Assembly: GCA_946406115.1 (NCBI GenBank)
Contig: OX291554.1
Location: forward strand, 13,465,092-13,529,091
Source of the DNA: Apoda limacodes
Lineage: Eukaryota; Arthropoda; Insecta; Lepidoptera; Limacodidae
Direction: 5' to 3'
Length of the DNA stretch: 64,000 nt
In this document: one piece after another, positions 1-10,620 of the stretch
How the letters are laid out: every line of letters starts with the position of its first letter
Numbering within the stretch: position 1 is the stretch's first letter
Translations under genes and position numbers: made by a program
The notes under the pieces: model-generated
Seen by the model: the letters and a program-made list of their open reading frames with translations, nothing else
Databases searched by the model: none
What the model was told of the DNA's origin: nothing

Positions 1-34
1 AATAAGGTAATTTTTTTGAAGTTGATGGAGAGCA

Positions 35-673
35 CTATTCAACAATTAGTTGGTTAGCAGATGACGCATTGAGATAAGTCGATTGACTACTATTTGCATA
101 AACATTCGAACTATTTTCAGCCATTTCAAGAGTATTCGCCTGGTTAATAGCTTCATCTAGATTTAATTCAAAATTTTCCAATAATCTTTGGCGAATCTTA
201 TGTGATAAAATTCCAGCAATGAATGCGTCTCGAATGAATTCGCTCTTATGTTGCTCTGCTGTGACACTTTGGAATTCGCAGTCAGGTGCTAGTAGCTTTA
301 GCGCACGGACATAATCATCAATTGACTCCTCTGATTTTTGTTTTCTATTAGACAGAACATGACGTGCATATATTACGTTTTTGGGTTTACTATATATTTT
401 ATCAAGCAGAGCGATGGCTGAAGTATAATCGTTGCATTCTTTAATGTATGTGAACACTTTAGAGCTTAGGTGATTCACTAACAAATAGTGCTTTGTTGAA
501 TCAGAAATCGTATCCGTAACTTGTTGAGATAGAAAGTTAGAAAATGTAAATCGCCAATGCACCCACCTTGAATTTGCTTCCGGTAGTGTAGGGTCGATAT
601 CAAATCGTTCTGGCCGTAGGTACTGAGATAACACATTACTTATTTTTGGCACCGTAATCTTTTTTTCTGACAT
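35..673 (-). CDS. Ty3/gypsy retrotransposon Gag, N-terminal part
   Basis: Open frame of 212 codons on the minus strand, ATG at 673-671, TAG at 37-35. It reads like the Gag capsid region of Ty3/gypsy elements: an N-terminal PERFDIDP segment, a W..W..tF motif near residues 37-44, a central helical region with RHVLSNRKQ and an ESIDDYVRALKLL segment, then IRDAFIAG and IRQRLLE ahead of an alanine/asparagine-rich end. Gag forms the virus-like particle in the cytoplasm. No zinc knuckle is present before the stop, and any protease/polymerase frame would lie left of the window, so the copy is either frameshifted, truncated or continued outside. I see no LTR or primer-binding site on its upstream (right) side. 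The family assignment is from motif memory. Confidence 0.7.
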   Translation of the reverse strand: MSEKKITVPKISNVLSQYLRPERFDIDPTLPEANSRWVHWRFTFSNFLSQQVTDTISDSTKHYLLVNHLSSKVFTYIKECNDYTSAIALLDKIYSKPKNVIYARHVLSNRKQKSEESIDDYVRALKLLAPDCEFQSVTAEQHKSEFIRDAFIAGILSHKIRQRLLENFELNLDEAINQANTLEMAENSSNVYANSSQSTYLNASSANQLIVE

Positions 674-3251
674 AATTTAAAGCTAAATAAATTGTTACAT
701 AAATAAGACAAAACCAATAGGAAACTTGGTTTTATTTAGCTTTAAGAATTTTACATATTTGATTGACACATGACAGAATGTACATAAAATAGAATACTTT
801 TTAATTCTATGACAGTCCATACGGGGAATTTCGGAATCAAGGAAGGGCGTGGAGTAATAGAAATGATTTCAAAATGTTACTGGTGACATGGTTCACAAAA
901 ACTTGCTTCATAATGCTTTTATTTGAAGTAAATAAATTAATAGTACCTATCTGACTTTTTCCACCATTATTTACCTTGATTTTTCTAAATTTGGTAGATT
1001 GTTATTATGACACTGATAATTCTTTGAAAATTCACACTAATAAGTATTAAATAAAAGTATATTTGTAATAACGCTCTTTTCTTTGACTTATTGATTGATT
1101 AATTGTATCAAAATAGAGAAACGGCAACAATTTTTTGTCATAACGATTTGTCATAGAGTTTAATGTATTTTAGGGTTCCGTATCCAAAGGGTAAAACGGA
1201 GACATATTTGTAAGTAGGTATACATACACATCTCTTTGGTTTATTGATGCATATGTAAAGCCAAGCTGAAACAATAATAAAATAACATTCATACTACCTT
1301 TTCTGACCTTCTGACTTTTCAGTGTTGGTCTCAGTGTTGTAAAAGTTCATACCATTTTGATATGGCGACCGTAGTTTAGATTTTTGGCCACCGGGTCAGA
1401 AAAGCTTTTCGTTAGCTGCTCTATAAACCTATTTTCGGGAAATTGTGTGATTTTATGTTTTATTAGTATTTAATATGTAGCTTAAACAAATTATTAGAAG
1501 TTGAAGTTGTGTAGAATGTCGACCATCGATATGAAAAATCGATGATGTCGACCTAAAACCGAAAAGATACTAAATTTAAAAGTCAATTAAACTATTTTTC
1601 AGGGAGAGCCCCATATATTTTCTTTCTCATCCTGGTAATGTCATTTACTGCAAAGAAATGAGACCTATAAAGTTATACCATTTCTTTACTTAACCAACAA
1701 ATGCTAAAATGCTGAGATATAATGTAGTTCATAAGCTGTGACCCAATAAACAGTTTAAATTATTGTTATTAAGTACGGAACTCTTGGTGCGCGAATCCGA
1801 CTCTCTCGACTTAATTTTGTTTATATACATATGTGATGACCACTTTTTATTTAAAAGAATTAATACCAACGTCACGAAGATGTAACTGAAAAAAAAAAAC
1901 TGATCTGTAACGGACTACAGAGCAGAAAAGAAGTTATTGCTTTTGACCAGTTTATTTTATGAATTTATTAGCATTGTAAAAAAACCCAAGTTTTTAAGTG
2001 AAAAAAAATGGTATATTAGTATTTCCGCTAAAAATATTGATGAAATAATAATTGATGAAAACTGATTGTGATGTTATACATATTTAAGGCAAATAAATAA
2101 TACTTTACTGCCGCCGCCCGCAAACACAAGTCTAAAACAACTTATTATATTGACATATGTATTGACAATAATAAAAATAGTTCAGCTAAATCTTTTTGTT
2201 GTGCTAGTCCGAAATTAAAATAAAACTTTATGAGTTTATTTATTTAGTTATCAATGTTCGGCTTAAAAAAAAATCGTTCCATTTTCAAATTTCATATTTG
2301 AGCGCCCGAAAAGCTTGTGTAAAATAAGATAGTGAGATAGATAATATAAGATAGCAATTTGTTATGCAATGCTGCAAAGTTTTAAGCTATTGCATAGCTT
2401 TTATCGCGGGCTCTGAGCGCGGTGACCGAATCAAGAAATTCCGTAACGAAAAAAACCTAACAATCGTCTAATGTCGTTTCAGTTCGTCAGGTTTCGGCAG
2501 TCCGGCGTCACTAGTTTATTTGGCGAGAGTGTCTTTATTGAATAACGAGCAAGCGAGTGACTTAAAATGGAACCCACGAGCGATGCGAGTGGTGCAAAAA
2601 TAGAATCCTGAGCAAAGCAAGTGATTTGAAGGAATAAGACCAAATTTTGAAATTATGAAATCATAACTAGTATAATTTTAGTAGTCTTTTCACCAACTAG
2701 TTGCATAAAGTATGTACTTGTAACATTAAAGCACGAGCAAAGATCAACATTAAAGTGCGAACATAAGTTAACTGTACGCCACAGAATAAAGAAACGTTGT
2801 TTATAAAAATAAATCGCTTGCTTAGGCAGAAATTCATATTGATATAATAACATAGATAGTTACAATAAAAAGTGTCCTGTGAGAATAGTAGTGAGTGTAG
2901 CGAAGGGGATATTCTAACGCCCCCTGATATAATACAAATAGCCAATGACGCAACCAAAACATTGTTGCCACAAAAGTAAAAAAAAAATACGAAAAACGCC
3001 ACCAAGATTTTATGGAGTGGAAAATAACCAAAAATACAAGTTCATTTTCTGAAAATGTGTTAATAGCATACTTTCAAAATTTATCAAAGTTCAAATCTTT
3101 AACATTGTGATCCATATACTCTATGCTTAGGTTTGTACTGAAGAAATAAGCACATTCTTAAATAAAGCGCCTGCTAAACTATATTTTTACAAAACTGTGT
3201 CGTATATGTATTCTCATAATCTATCTCATAATTTCAACTATCCTATATCGT
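674..3251. other. Intergenic AT-rich DNA without a recognised gene
   Basis: No open frame with coding character on either strand. Around 1170-1200 there is a scrap of the 'gggttccgta' interspersed repeat family seen in full at 3252. Around 2400-2640 the base composition is richer in G and C, with a motif string of the type 'gagcaagcgagtgactt' and 'gagcgatgcgagtggtgc' that looks like another decayed interspersed repeat. The short frames at 2650-3030 are shadows of AT-rich sequence. Confidence 0.5.
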
Positions 3252-3700
3252 TAAAAAATCGGCCAAGTGCGAGTCAGACTCGCGCACGAAGGGATCTATA
3301 CCATTATCTATAAAAACGAACTAAAAATCACGTTTGTTGTATGGAAGCCTCCCTTAAATATTTGTTTTATTTTAATTTAATTAATAATTTTTAAAGTCAC
3401 TATATAATTAAATATTCTGTGAATATTTTAAGCGTCTACCTGTTGCCGTTATCAATATCGAGCAAAATCGAGGAAAAAAAATCACGTTTCTTGTATGGGA
3501 GCCCCCTTAAATATTTATTTATTTTGTGTTTTAGTATTTGTTGTTATAGCGCCAACCGAAATTCATCTTCAGTGAAAATTTAACTCTCTAACTATCACGG
3601 TTCATGAGATACAGCCTGGTGACGGACGGACGGACGGACGGACAGCGAATTCTTAGTAATAGGGTTCCACTGATTACCTCTTGGGTACGGAACCATAAAA
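3252..3700 (+). repeat. Lepidopteran-type interspersed repeat, family A, copy 1
   Basis: Begins with 'aatcggccaagtgcgagtc', followed by 'gactcgcgcacgaaggg' and 'ccattatctataaaaacga'. It ends with 'gacggacggacggac' and 'gggtacggaacc'. Near-identical blocks recur at 23373, 35734 and 55509, all in the same orientation. The motif near the start (gggttccgta) and that at the end (tacggaaccc) are reverse complements, so the unit has short inverted ends. It has no coding capacity and is a non-autonomous mobile repeat. This copy shows a GGAC tetranucleotide run near 3622-3640. Confidence 0.8.
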
Positions 3701-4477
3701 AGAAATATTTTGTAAGGACCTACCTACTACTTACACAATCACATTCCCGAAAAAGATCAAAAGATTTTGCAAAAAATCACATCTTCGCACAAGCAACAAA
3801 CCTGAGATGTCGCGGTAGGTATATCATTAGTAATTTCACATCACTGTCGATTATCTCGATAGACTAGGTATACATGACTACTGAACTGAAAGGACTACGA
3901 TCAATCCTTGCACCTCAAACCAAATAGTTTTATTGTTATTTTTTGTCAATTTTCAAGCTTATCACTTAATCGGTACAATGGTCATGTATTTTTTTGCAGA
4001 TTGCATTAATTTTTGGAATTATGGGAGCGTCGAAGACAAGAACTACATAAACTTCTATTTAATGATCTTCAAATCCAAGGAATATTTTCAAGGAGATTTT
4101 TACTATATTAAATTCTATTATTATATTTTTTTCTGGTCTTATTAAAAGCAATGTATGCAATTTCACGATATTTGTCTTTTTAAAAGCCAAGTTTCACAAT
4201 AGGTAGTAAAGTATTCACTTAACTACTATTTATTTAATTTTTTATTATTATATGTTTGCTGTGCGATTGCTAAGTCGCGATATTTTTTATATAAATAAAA
4301 CTTTATTGTAACGATAAATTCACAAAATATTGGTAAATATTTATATTTAGTTTTAGTTTTATAACAGACTTGGCAACTTTTTCTTGCGTCGTGAGTGGTG
4401 GAGGTTCGAGCTCCGCGTGTACCAATGAGTCTTTTTCTTAATCTCACAAGTACATTGATTATTATTCATACATTTGG
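3701..4477. other. Intergenic; possible tRNA-like B-box remnant
   Basis: No gene seen. At about 4398-4415 'gtggtggaggttcgagctcc' resembles a polymerase III B box (GGTTCGANTCC type) of a decayed tRNA-derived SINE, but the A box is not convincing. Confidence 0.3.
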
Positions 4478-4650
4478 CTTAGCGCTGAATAAAAAGATCG
4501 TGAGGAAACCTGTATATATGTATTTAAAAAAAAGACACATGTGAAGTCCACAATCCACACTGAGCCCACGAGTGGACTATGTCTCATATCATCCTCGGTG
4601 AGGGTAGGCCGTGCCCTAACAGTAGGGACGTATGAGGCTGATAAGGAAGT
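4478..4650 (+). repeat. Interspersed repeat, family B, copy 1
   Basis: Contains 'atcgtgaggaaacctg', then 'aagtccacaatccacactg', 'gagggtaggccgtgcc' and 'ggacgtatgaggctg'. The same order of blocks recurs at 27182 and 41162. It is a common lepidopteran repeat type with no coding potential; this copy is diverged. Confidence 0.7.
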
Positions 4651-5960
4651 TCATTTGTAGACAGACGGGCAGGTCGTAACTATCAGATTAGTTATCATGA
4701 TGGATAGGTGTCCCTAGAAATCCCCATAATCCGACCCATGCTCACGTATGGCGCAGTAGTTTGATGGCTCCGAACTCAACTAAGTACTGTCAAGAATCAA
4801 CTACAAAGTTTGCAACGTCTTGCCTGCCTGGCAACCCAAAACTGAGAGAAAACGACCCCCCACGGCAGCAGAAGAGGTCATACCAAATCTTAAAATCTTA
4901 CATCTCGCCATACAAAAAAGCAGCTGCCATTGTAGCCATACGACATGAGACCGTAGGGTTATGTTAACGGGACACCAGAATCACTCACGCACATCTCATG
5001 GAGATAAAAAGTGACGAACTCCCGACGATAGATGCGAAATTTCGATTGACACTAAAAAACACTTATCTTTGTCAAAAGATACAGTATCCAACTTCATGAA
5101 GAAGAAAAAGACATCTCCAATATGCATGACGTAAGGATCTACACTGATGGCTCCAAAACAAAGTCTGAAACCGGGGCTCGACTTCTCCCATGACCCGAAA
5201 TGTATCAACAACCTTAGCTACAACACTATCTTTCAGGAATAATGTGTTAGGAGTACCCGAGCAGTCCTGTCTGGACAACCTTAGCTACAACACTATTTTT
5301 CAGGAATAATGTGTTAGGAATACCCGAGCAGTCCTGTCGGGAAACATCAGCGATCTCTTAAATCGAATTGTCTCCGACAGCGCTGCTGTGCTACAAGCTC
5401 TTAATAGCAACTGCATCAATAGCGGATCAATAGCAGATGATTCAGAAGGTCAACTGGCGAAGAGGGGAACTAAAATAATGGGACCCGAACCGATTGTGCC
5501 GATACACTTTGCCCAAATTAAAAGGTGGTTACGCGAAAGAACCATACAACTACACAAAAACAGTGGTCTGAATAAAGAGACTGCAGACAAGCTGAGGCTG
5601 CTCTCGCATCCATGGACGAGCACCTGTCGCACAAACTACTGCAACTTAGTAGGAAAAAACCTCCGCCACATAAATGGAATAATAACAGATCACTGTCAAC
5701 TTAATAAACATCTCTTTAAAATCGACATTACTGACAGTATGCCCTATATGAGGCTGTCTGGAAAAACACCAGCTTACGTGATCTTGCACTGCAGAAGTGT
5801 GTGCAATCAACGGGCAAAGCTTCTGGATAGTCCGGATACCTTGAGTGAGGGACTGAGGAGCATCAAACACCTGCTAGATTTCTGGACAGAGCTAAAGTGG
5901 TATGAGTAACCAATGATGGACAGATTGGTAGAATAGCCCAATTGTGAGGTTAAGTGCGGA
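4651..5960 (+). pseudogene. Non-LTR retrotransposon (jockey/R1-like) remnant: RT end plus RNase H
   Basis: Broken coding sequence on the plus strand. Near 4738 the frame reads PMLTYGAVVW, the end of the LINE reverse-transcriptase thumb. Near 5140-5170 it reads YTDGSK, the first catalytic-Asp motif of RNase H. From 5388 to 5909 an open stretch of 173 codons holds ADDSEGQLAKRGT, a substrate-binding helix, NKHLFKI, a C..R region, and LLDFWTELKW before the stop, typical of the RNase H C-terminus in jockey-like LINEs. Stops and frameshifts lie between the pieces, so it is dead. The segment after the stop to about 5960 is probably its 3' untranslated end. Confidence 0.7.
5209..5343 (+). repeat. 67-bp tandem duplication within the LINE remnant
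   Basis: 'caaccttagctacaacacta' starts at 5209 and again at 5276, and both copies run to 'cccgagcagtcctgtc'. The copies differ at only a few bases, so the duplication is younger than the LINE decay around it. It disrupts the RNase H frame. Confidence 0.85.
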
Positions 5961-7008
5961 AAACATACGCCCAACTAACTAACTAAGTGTCCCTAGAATA
6001 GAAAGGATGACAGTGAACGAAGTAAGTGCTAGGCCTTAACCAATGAAGTAAGTAATTTTGTAAGGATATAATTTTTTTTACGCATGCACAATTCTTTAGC
6101 AATCAATTTTTTTTTAATTACTATTTTCTAATAATAGTTACGCACGCACCACCGTACTCACGTAATGTCTACGATGGATAATTCCAACGCAGATCTAATT
6201 ATTCATTGATGCGCAGATCAGAAGCAAGAGAATTAATTCTTCACGCCTACTGCGGTACGCATGCAACTATACGCAGTTGAAAATATGACCAACAAGAACA
6301 ATATTGGTGACAACTAGGCAGTCGTATTGGAGTCGACGCTTGACCTTTTAGTCAAAGTTGGTGGGCCACCAGATTATTACTCCCGCCTTTTTAATTATCA
6401 AATTATGCCTACAATGATATTTTTTGTGAAGAATACAGTTTTGTTGGCCTTGACGGGTAACATAGGCGAGTCTCACATCTCTGTCTAACAAAAAACAATC
6501 CTTTTGTGGGCTCTTGACTGCTCGGACGCGTACCAATACAAACATATTCGTGTTCTCAGTAGGTGCATATTATATTGTGATTCATTATTTGAGTTATTGT
6601 CATTTAGAGATAAAGAATAACATAAATACTATATTTGTGTATTTGTTATGCCCTTAATATCCAACAGGTTATGGATTCCAGGGCGAGCGTTTACTACATT
6701 ACGTATCCCGTCTAGAGTAAGCAATTTCCCATCGTCTACTGTCACTGACGACGGCGCCGCCGCAACTGAGCCCGGACATCGCTGTCTCTACAAAAATACT
6801 ACACGATAAACCACCAACTACATCGGACACCTGTTGATGCTGCATTGCTGCATACAGCGCAGCGCACGGGCAATGCACGAGTGCCGTTAGATTGGTTTTG
6901 TAATTGCTTATTACTCACAAGGACCATTTCAAAGCTGCTGACGGTTACAATTTACTCATATTCACTGTAGCTATTTGTTTCGAAATTCTACGTTTTTGTA
7001 ACTGATGC
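5961..7008. other. Intergenic, nothing recognised
   Basis: AT-rich in the first half and more GC-rich around 6660-6900. I find no frame, splice pattern or repeat family here that I can support. Confidence 0.4.
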
Positions 7009-8390
7009 TTATACCAAAATAAATAAACTTAGTACAGAGCTAAGTAAAATATATGCTGTCTTATTAAACGCACGATGATGAAAAAATATACGACCCCTTC
7101 TCCAACGCGGAAGGGTGGCATATTCGACTCTTGCACTAAGACAAGGTCTCCGGCCTTGGGAGGTTCCGTTTTGTTGCAGAAGATGAAGATACTCCAGTGA
7201 GAATTGTTTACAAAACGATTGCGACTTTTGATGCAGTAGTGTAAAACGTGTCAAACTGTTGACGGCGGTTTCATTCTAAGAATATTCAGGAAGTGCATTA
7301 AGCGGACCGCCAATTAGGAAAAGGCCCGGGTCATTTAGATCGGACAAGGAGGCTGTGAATTGAGTATAGAGAATTTTACAAAACACGGTAGCTAACTCCT
7401 CAAAGGTCAATACCATCTCACCTGTGACCCGACGCAAGTGCGTTTTGCCAACCTTTACTACTGCCTCAAAGATACCACCCCATTAAGGGGAGGCAGGAAG
7501 GTCAAAATACCACCTGATGCCATGACGGGCTAAGTAATAGCCGATTTGAAGATTATTTTCTTGCAAAAACGCATAAACTTCTGAGAACGGACGGCCTCGC
7601 AGTCAGACCGAACCAAACTCGGCAACTCTTGACGACTGACAAATTGAGGCAAGCAGACCATAAATGCTTCTATTGACCATCCGGAAACGACCTCCAAATG
7701 GCCGGCCTTTGTCGGTCGACAAACAAACAAAAACACACAAGTAGGATTATGGCCTCACGGAGCGTGGATGTTTTTATGAAAAGGGCAAAATCTGTACCAA
7801 CAGCTTAAAAGTGCCTGGAAGCTTGAACTCGATCTGCGGGTAGGTCACTCATCTGAGGTTGGCCTTTACTTGATAACAGGGAACACACTTAAATATCACT
7901 CCAAGAATGGCCCTCCGAGCTGACAAAATCCAAAATTTCCTTTCCAGTAGAGCCATCATCGCACCAAAGCCAGCATGAGTGTTTTTCAGGTGTCTATCAC
8001 GTATGATGAACTCTGTCAAGCGACCATACTTCGGGAGGAGTAAAAGGTGACGTGCTCCATACGGGAGCTGAACATAACGTATCAAGGCGCGATTATCAAT
8101 AAAGGGTATTAGTCGAGCAATCGCTCCCTTCAATTTGGATCGACCTTTTGTAACAGACTCAAAATGCTCACACTGAACTGAACAAACCCAAAAAAACAGT
8201 GCCTGGTCACGCTATCCTGTACAAAGAATTGGGTCGGTCAAAGCCACTGGTTTTCTTCGACAGTTGTAGATGAAACGATTGGTCCATCCGGTTACGCCAA
8301 GGAGCTTGTGGAGAGAGATGAATCTGTTCAACAAGAATTCTCTATCCCGCTCAGCCTTCACCTCGACAGCCAACGTACGTAATAAAAAAA
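7009..8390 (-). pseudogene. BEL/Pao retrotransposon pol remnant (RNase H end, integrase, C-terminus)
   Basis: Reading the minus strand from 8390 to 7009, segments in several frames follow BEL/Pao Pol order. These are a LLNRFISLHKLLGVTGW block (about 8380-8240), LIPFIDNRALIRYVQLP and HAGFGAMMALLERKFWIL (8133-7849, the region before and including the integrase zinc-binding part), KAGHLEVVSGWSIEAFM (about 7710-7640, integrase core), FEAVVKVGKTHLRRVTGEM (about 7480-7420), and QSFCKQFSLEYLHLLQQ (about 7230-7160, C-terminal domain). Stops and shifts separate them, so no protein can be made. The zinc-finger HAG motif and the core acidic residues are only partly readable. Confidence 0.75.
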
Positions 8391-10539
8391 TATATAATAA
8401 TAATATAAAAGGTGGTCCTTTCTGGCTCTAGGAATGACCAGTGGGATTACCATACTAAATTCATATTCTAAATGTTTTCTTCTTTTTTGCCGAGAAATGT
8501 TGTTGCGACTTTTGATAATTCTGTTTTTGTGGCTTTGTCAATATCTGTATTTGTAATCAGAATGCCGTGGTGTGGTGGTGGTTACGTCTCGGTTTCAGAG
8601 TTAACATTTTGAATGACTTCAAGAGTGTCAAGAATGATATGGAACATCGAATTATAAGGGGGGGATGAGGTGGCTGAAAAACGCGTCGATACCACGAAGT
8701 TGGTATTTTAAACTAATATATGCGATAGTAAAAAATAAGTATGCGGTGCGCGAGTGAATCAACTACCGGCTGCATTAATTAGTGATTTGTACATTTGTCC
8801 GAAGGTACGGTAGGTGCGCAGGAGGGCGATGCGTCATTGCTAGCCTGCAGTCACCGGCGCATCGAGCTATGCATGTTTACCGAACAATATTTATTATATA
8901 CATGGATAGAATGAACATTTTTAAAGGTGTGTAAGTAAGTATATGCTTACATTTGACTGTCCAAGAATATAATTAATATGGTACTGATCCCATTAGTACC
9001 TACTATTAAATAGCGGAATACTCTTAAATAGCTGAATTCTTTCACACGATTGACGCTTCACATGGTGCGCCCCCTAATCTACATAAAAATAAAAAATAAT
9101 AATTGAAATGGGTGTGTATCACAACTTTGATTTTAGTAGTTTACTAAGTTATTTGTTTTACTCAGTGTTTCAATTGAGTGAGTATAAATTTTTAGATTAG
9201 GTTATATTGTTTACAAAGACCGGCGTTTCAACCTTTTTAATTAGTTTAATATTTTAAATGTTTATTTTTATACCGAATATTGCTGTTTTTCTTGCGATTA
9301 ATTTTTTTATTGTCATCTTACAATGTTGGCAATCGATAAATGATGTAAAAAAGTATATTCTTACATCCTATTAGATCAAAGTTTAAGATAAACATTAAAT
9401 TAGGTGAATAATAAAATTGATATCAGTTCAATTAACATTTATATATTCTTAGGTATTAAAATTAAATTGTAACAACCTATATACAATTAAAATTAAAATA
9501 CAATTGTGTTAATTCGATAACTCCGATGATATTAAGAAGTGTATCGTTTTAAAATATTAAATTTCTGAATGTGGCTCGGTGGTTTATAGTACCAGAGACC
9601 AAGACCAAAATTACATATCATCGTTTAGTGGACAAAACTGTTAAATCCTTAGATATGTCACCATGAACCCGACTCTATGCGAGCAGTAACGGCATAAACT
9701 TCTTTAGTTTTGGAGTTACAGGTGACATTGAATATGTCTGAAAATATATTTTGGTAATCCTGTCAGCCAAAAGAATTATCGAAGAAACAAACGAACCGGG
9801 TTGTAATAATACAGGTCGGTAAATTTATTATAATTTTCGAAAACACGCTCAGTCCAGATGCGACGCGCATAATAAATAAAAAAATAATTCAAAATTTGTA
9901 ATAAAATTACAAAATCTATTTAAATATTTAATATCACACTGAACATAACGATACTATCGGCCAAATTTTTTCAAAAAGCAGTGATAGGCGCTCACGAAGC
10001 TGCAACATTTCGACCGTTGCTAGTCAGGTTCGGTTCGACCTAATTTAAGAATTTCATACAATTTTGGCTGTAAAAAGATGATACATGATTTTGGTTGTGG
10101 CTTCTTAGGCTATTGGCCCTTATCTCTGAATTATTTACAAAAACGCAAAAAACTAATATTACAAAACTAGTTGATCAACAGATCCTTATTAAAATTAATG
10201 AAAAACTCATTGTTACAGTCAAATAAAATTAAAATTTGGAGTTTTGGCACGTGTCGTTTGAACTATGTGTCCGAAAGTTGATAAAACATACTTTTTTGAA
10301 TGAATTCAGTTTTGTTGCAGTTAGTCTAGTCAGTATACTGTAGTAGTGGCCTATTTGTCATTAGAGACATTTTCTTTCTAAGGCACCGTTACAACATTAA
10401 AAAATGTAGTTATTATTAATAAAATAAGAACCCATATCAGTCCCATTACATGATCAGAAATTTTTTGAGTGACATAACTTTTTTTTATATACCAAAAATG
10501 ACATTTTGTAATTACAAAAACTAAGAAGTCCTTATTCTA
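8391..10539. other. Intergenic / probable 3' region of the minus-strand membrane gene
   Basis: AT-rich. The right part (about 9824-10539) may be the 3' untranslated region of the gene ending at 10540: a minus-strand AATAAA (plus-strand tttatt) lies at 9824-9829. A 'catggtgcgccccct' motif at 9061 recurs at 50822 near a LINE tail. No coding frame is convincing. Confidence 0.35.
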
Positions 10540-10620
10540 TTAGAAGCCTTTTCCTTGCACCATCGCTTCGGCGCAGTACCGTGGAAACTGTATGCCCTGA
10601 AGTAATACATCTGTGATGCC
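10540..10620 (-). CDS. Membrane protein, terminal coding exon
   Basis: 26 codons plus TAA. It encodes residues 44-69, an amphipathic segment ending in an aromatic/Cys patch (FPRYCAEAM) and a GKGF tail. The acceptor tgtttttcag on the minus strand ends at 10621. Confidence 0.85.
   Translation of the reverse strand, partial: GITDVLLQGIQFPRYCAEAMVQGKGF

Noticed and set aside
2653..3031. Overlapping hydrophobic frames that look like small membrane proteins
   Set aside because: Composition follows from AT-rich DNA; three frames are open at once, with no splice sites or conserved motifs.
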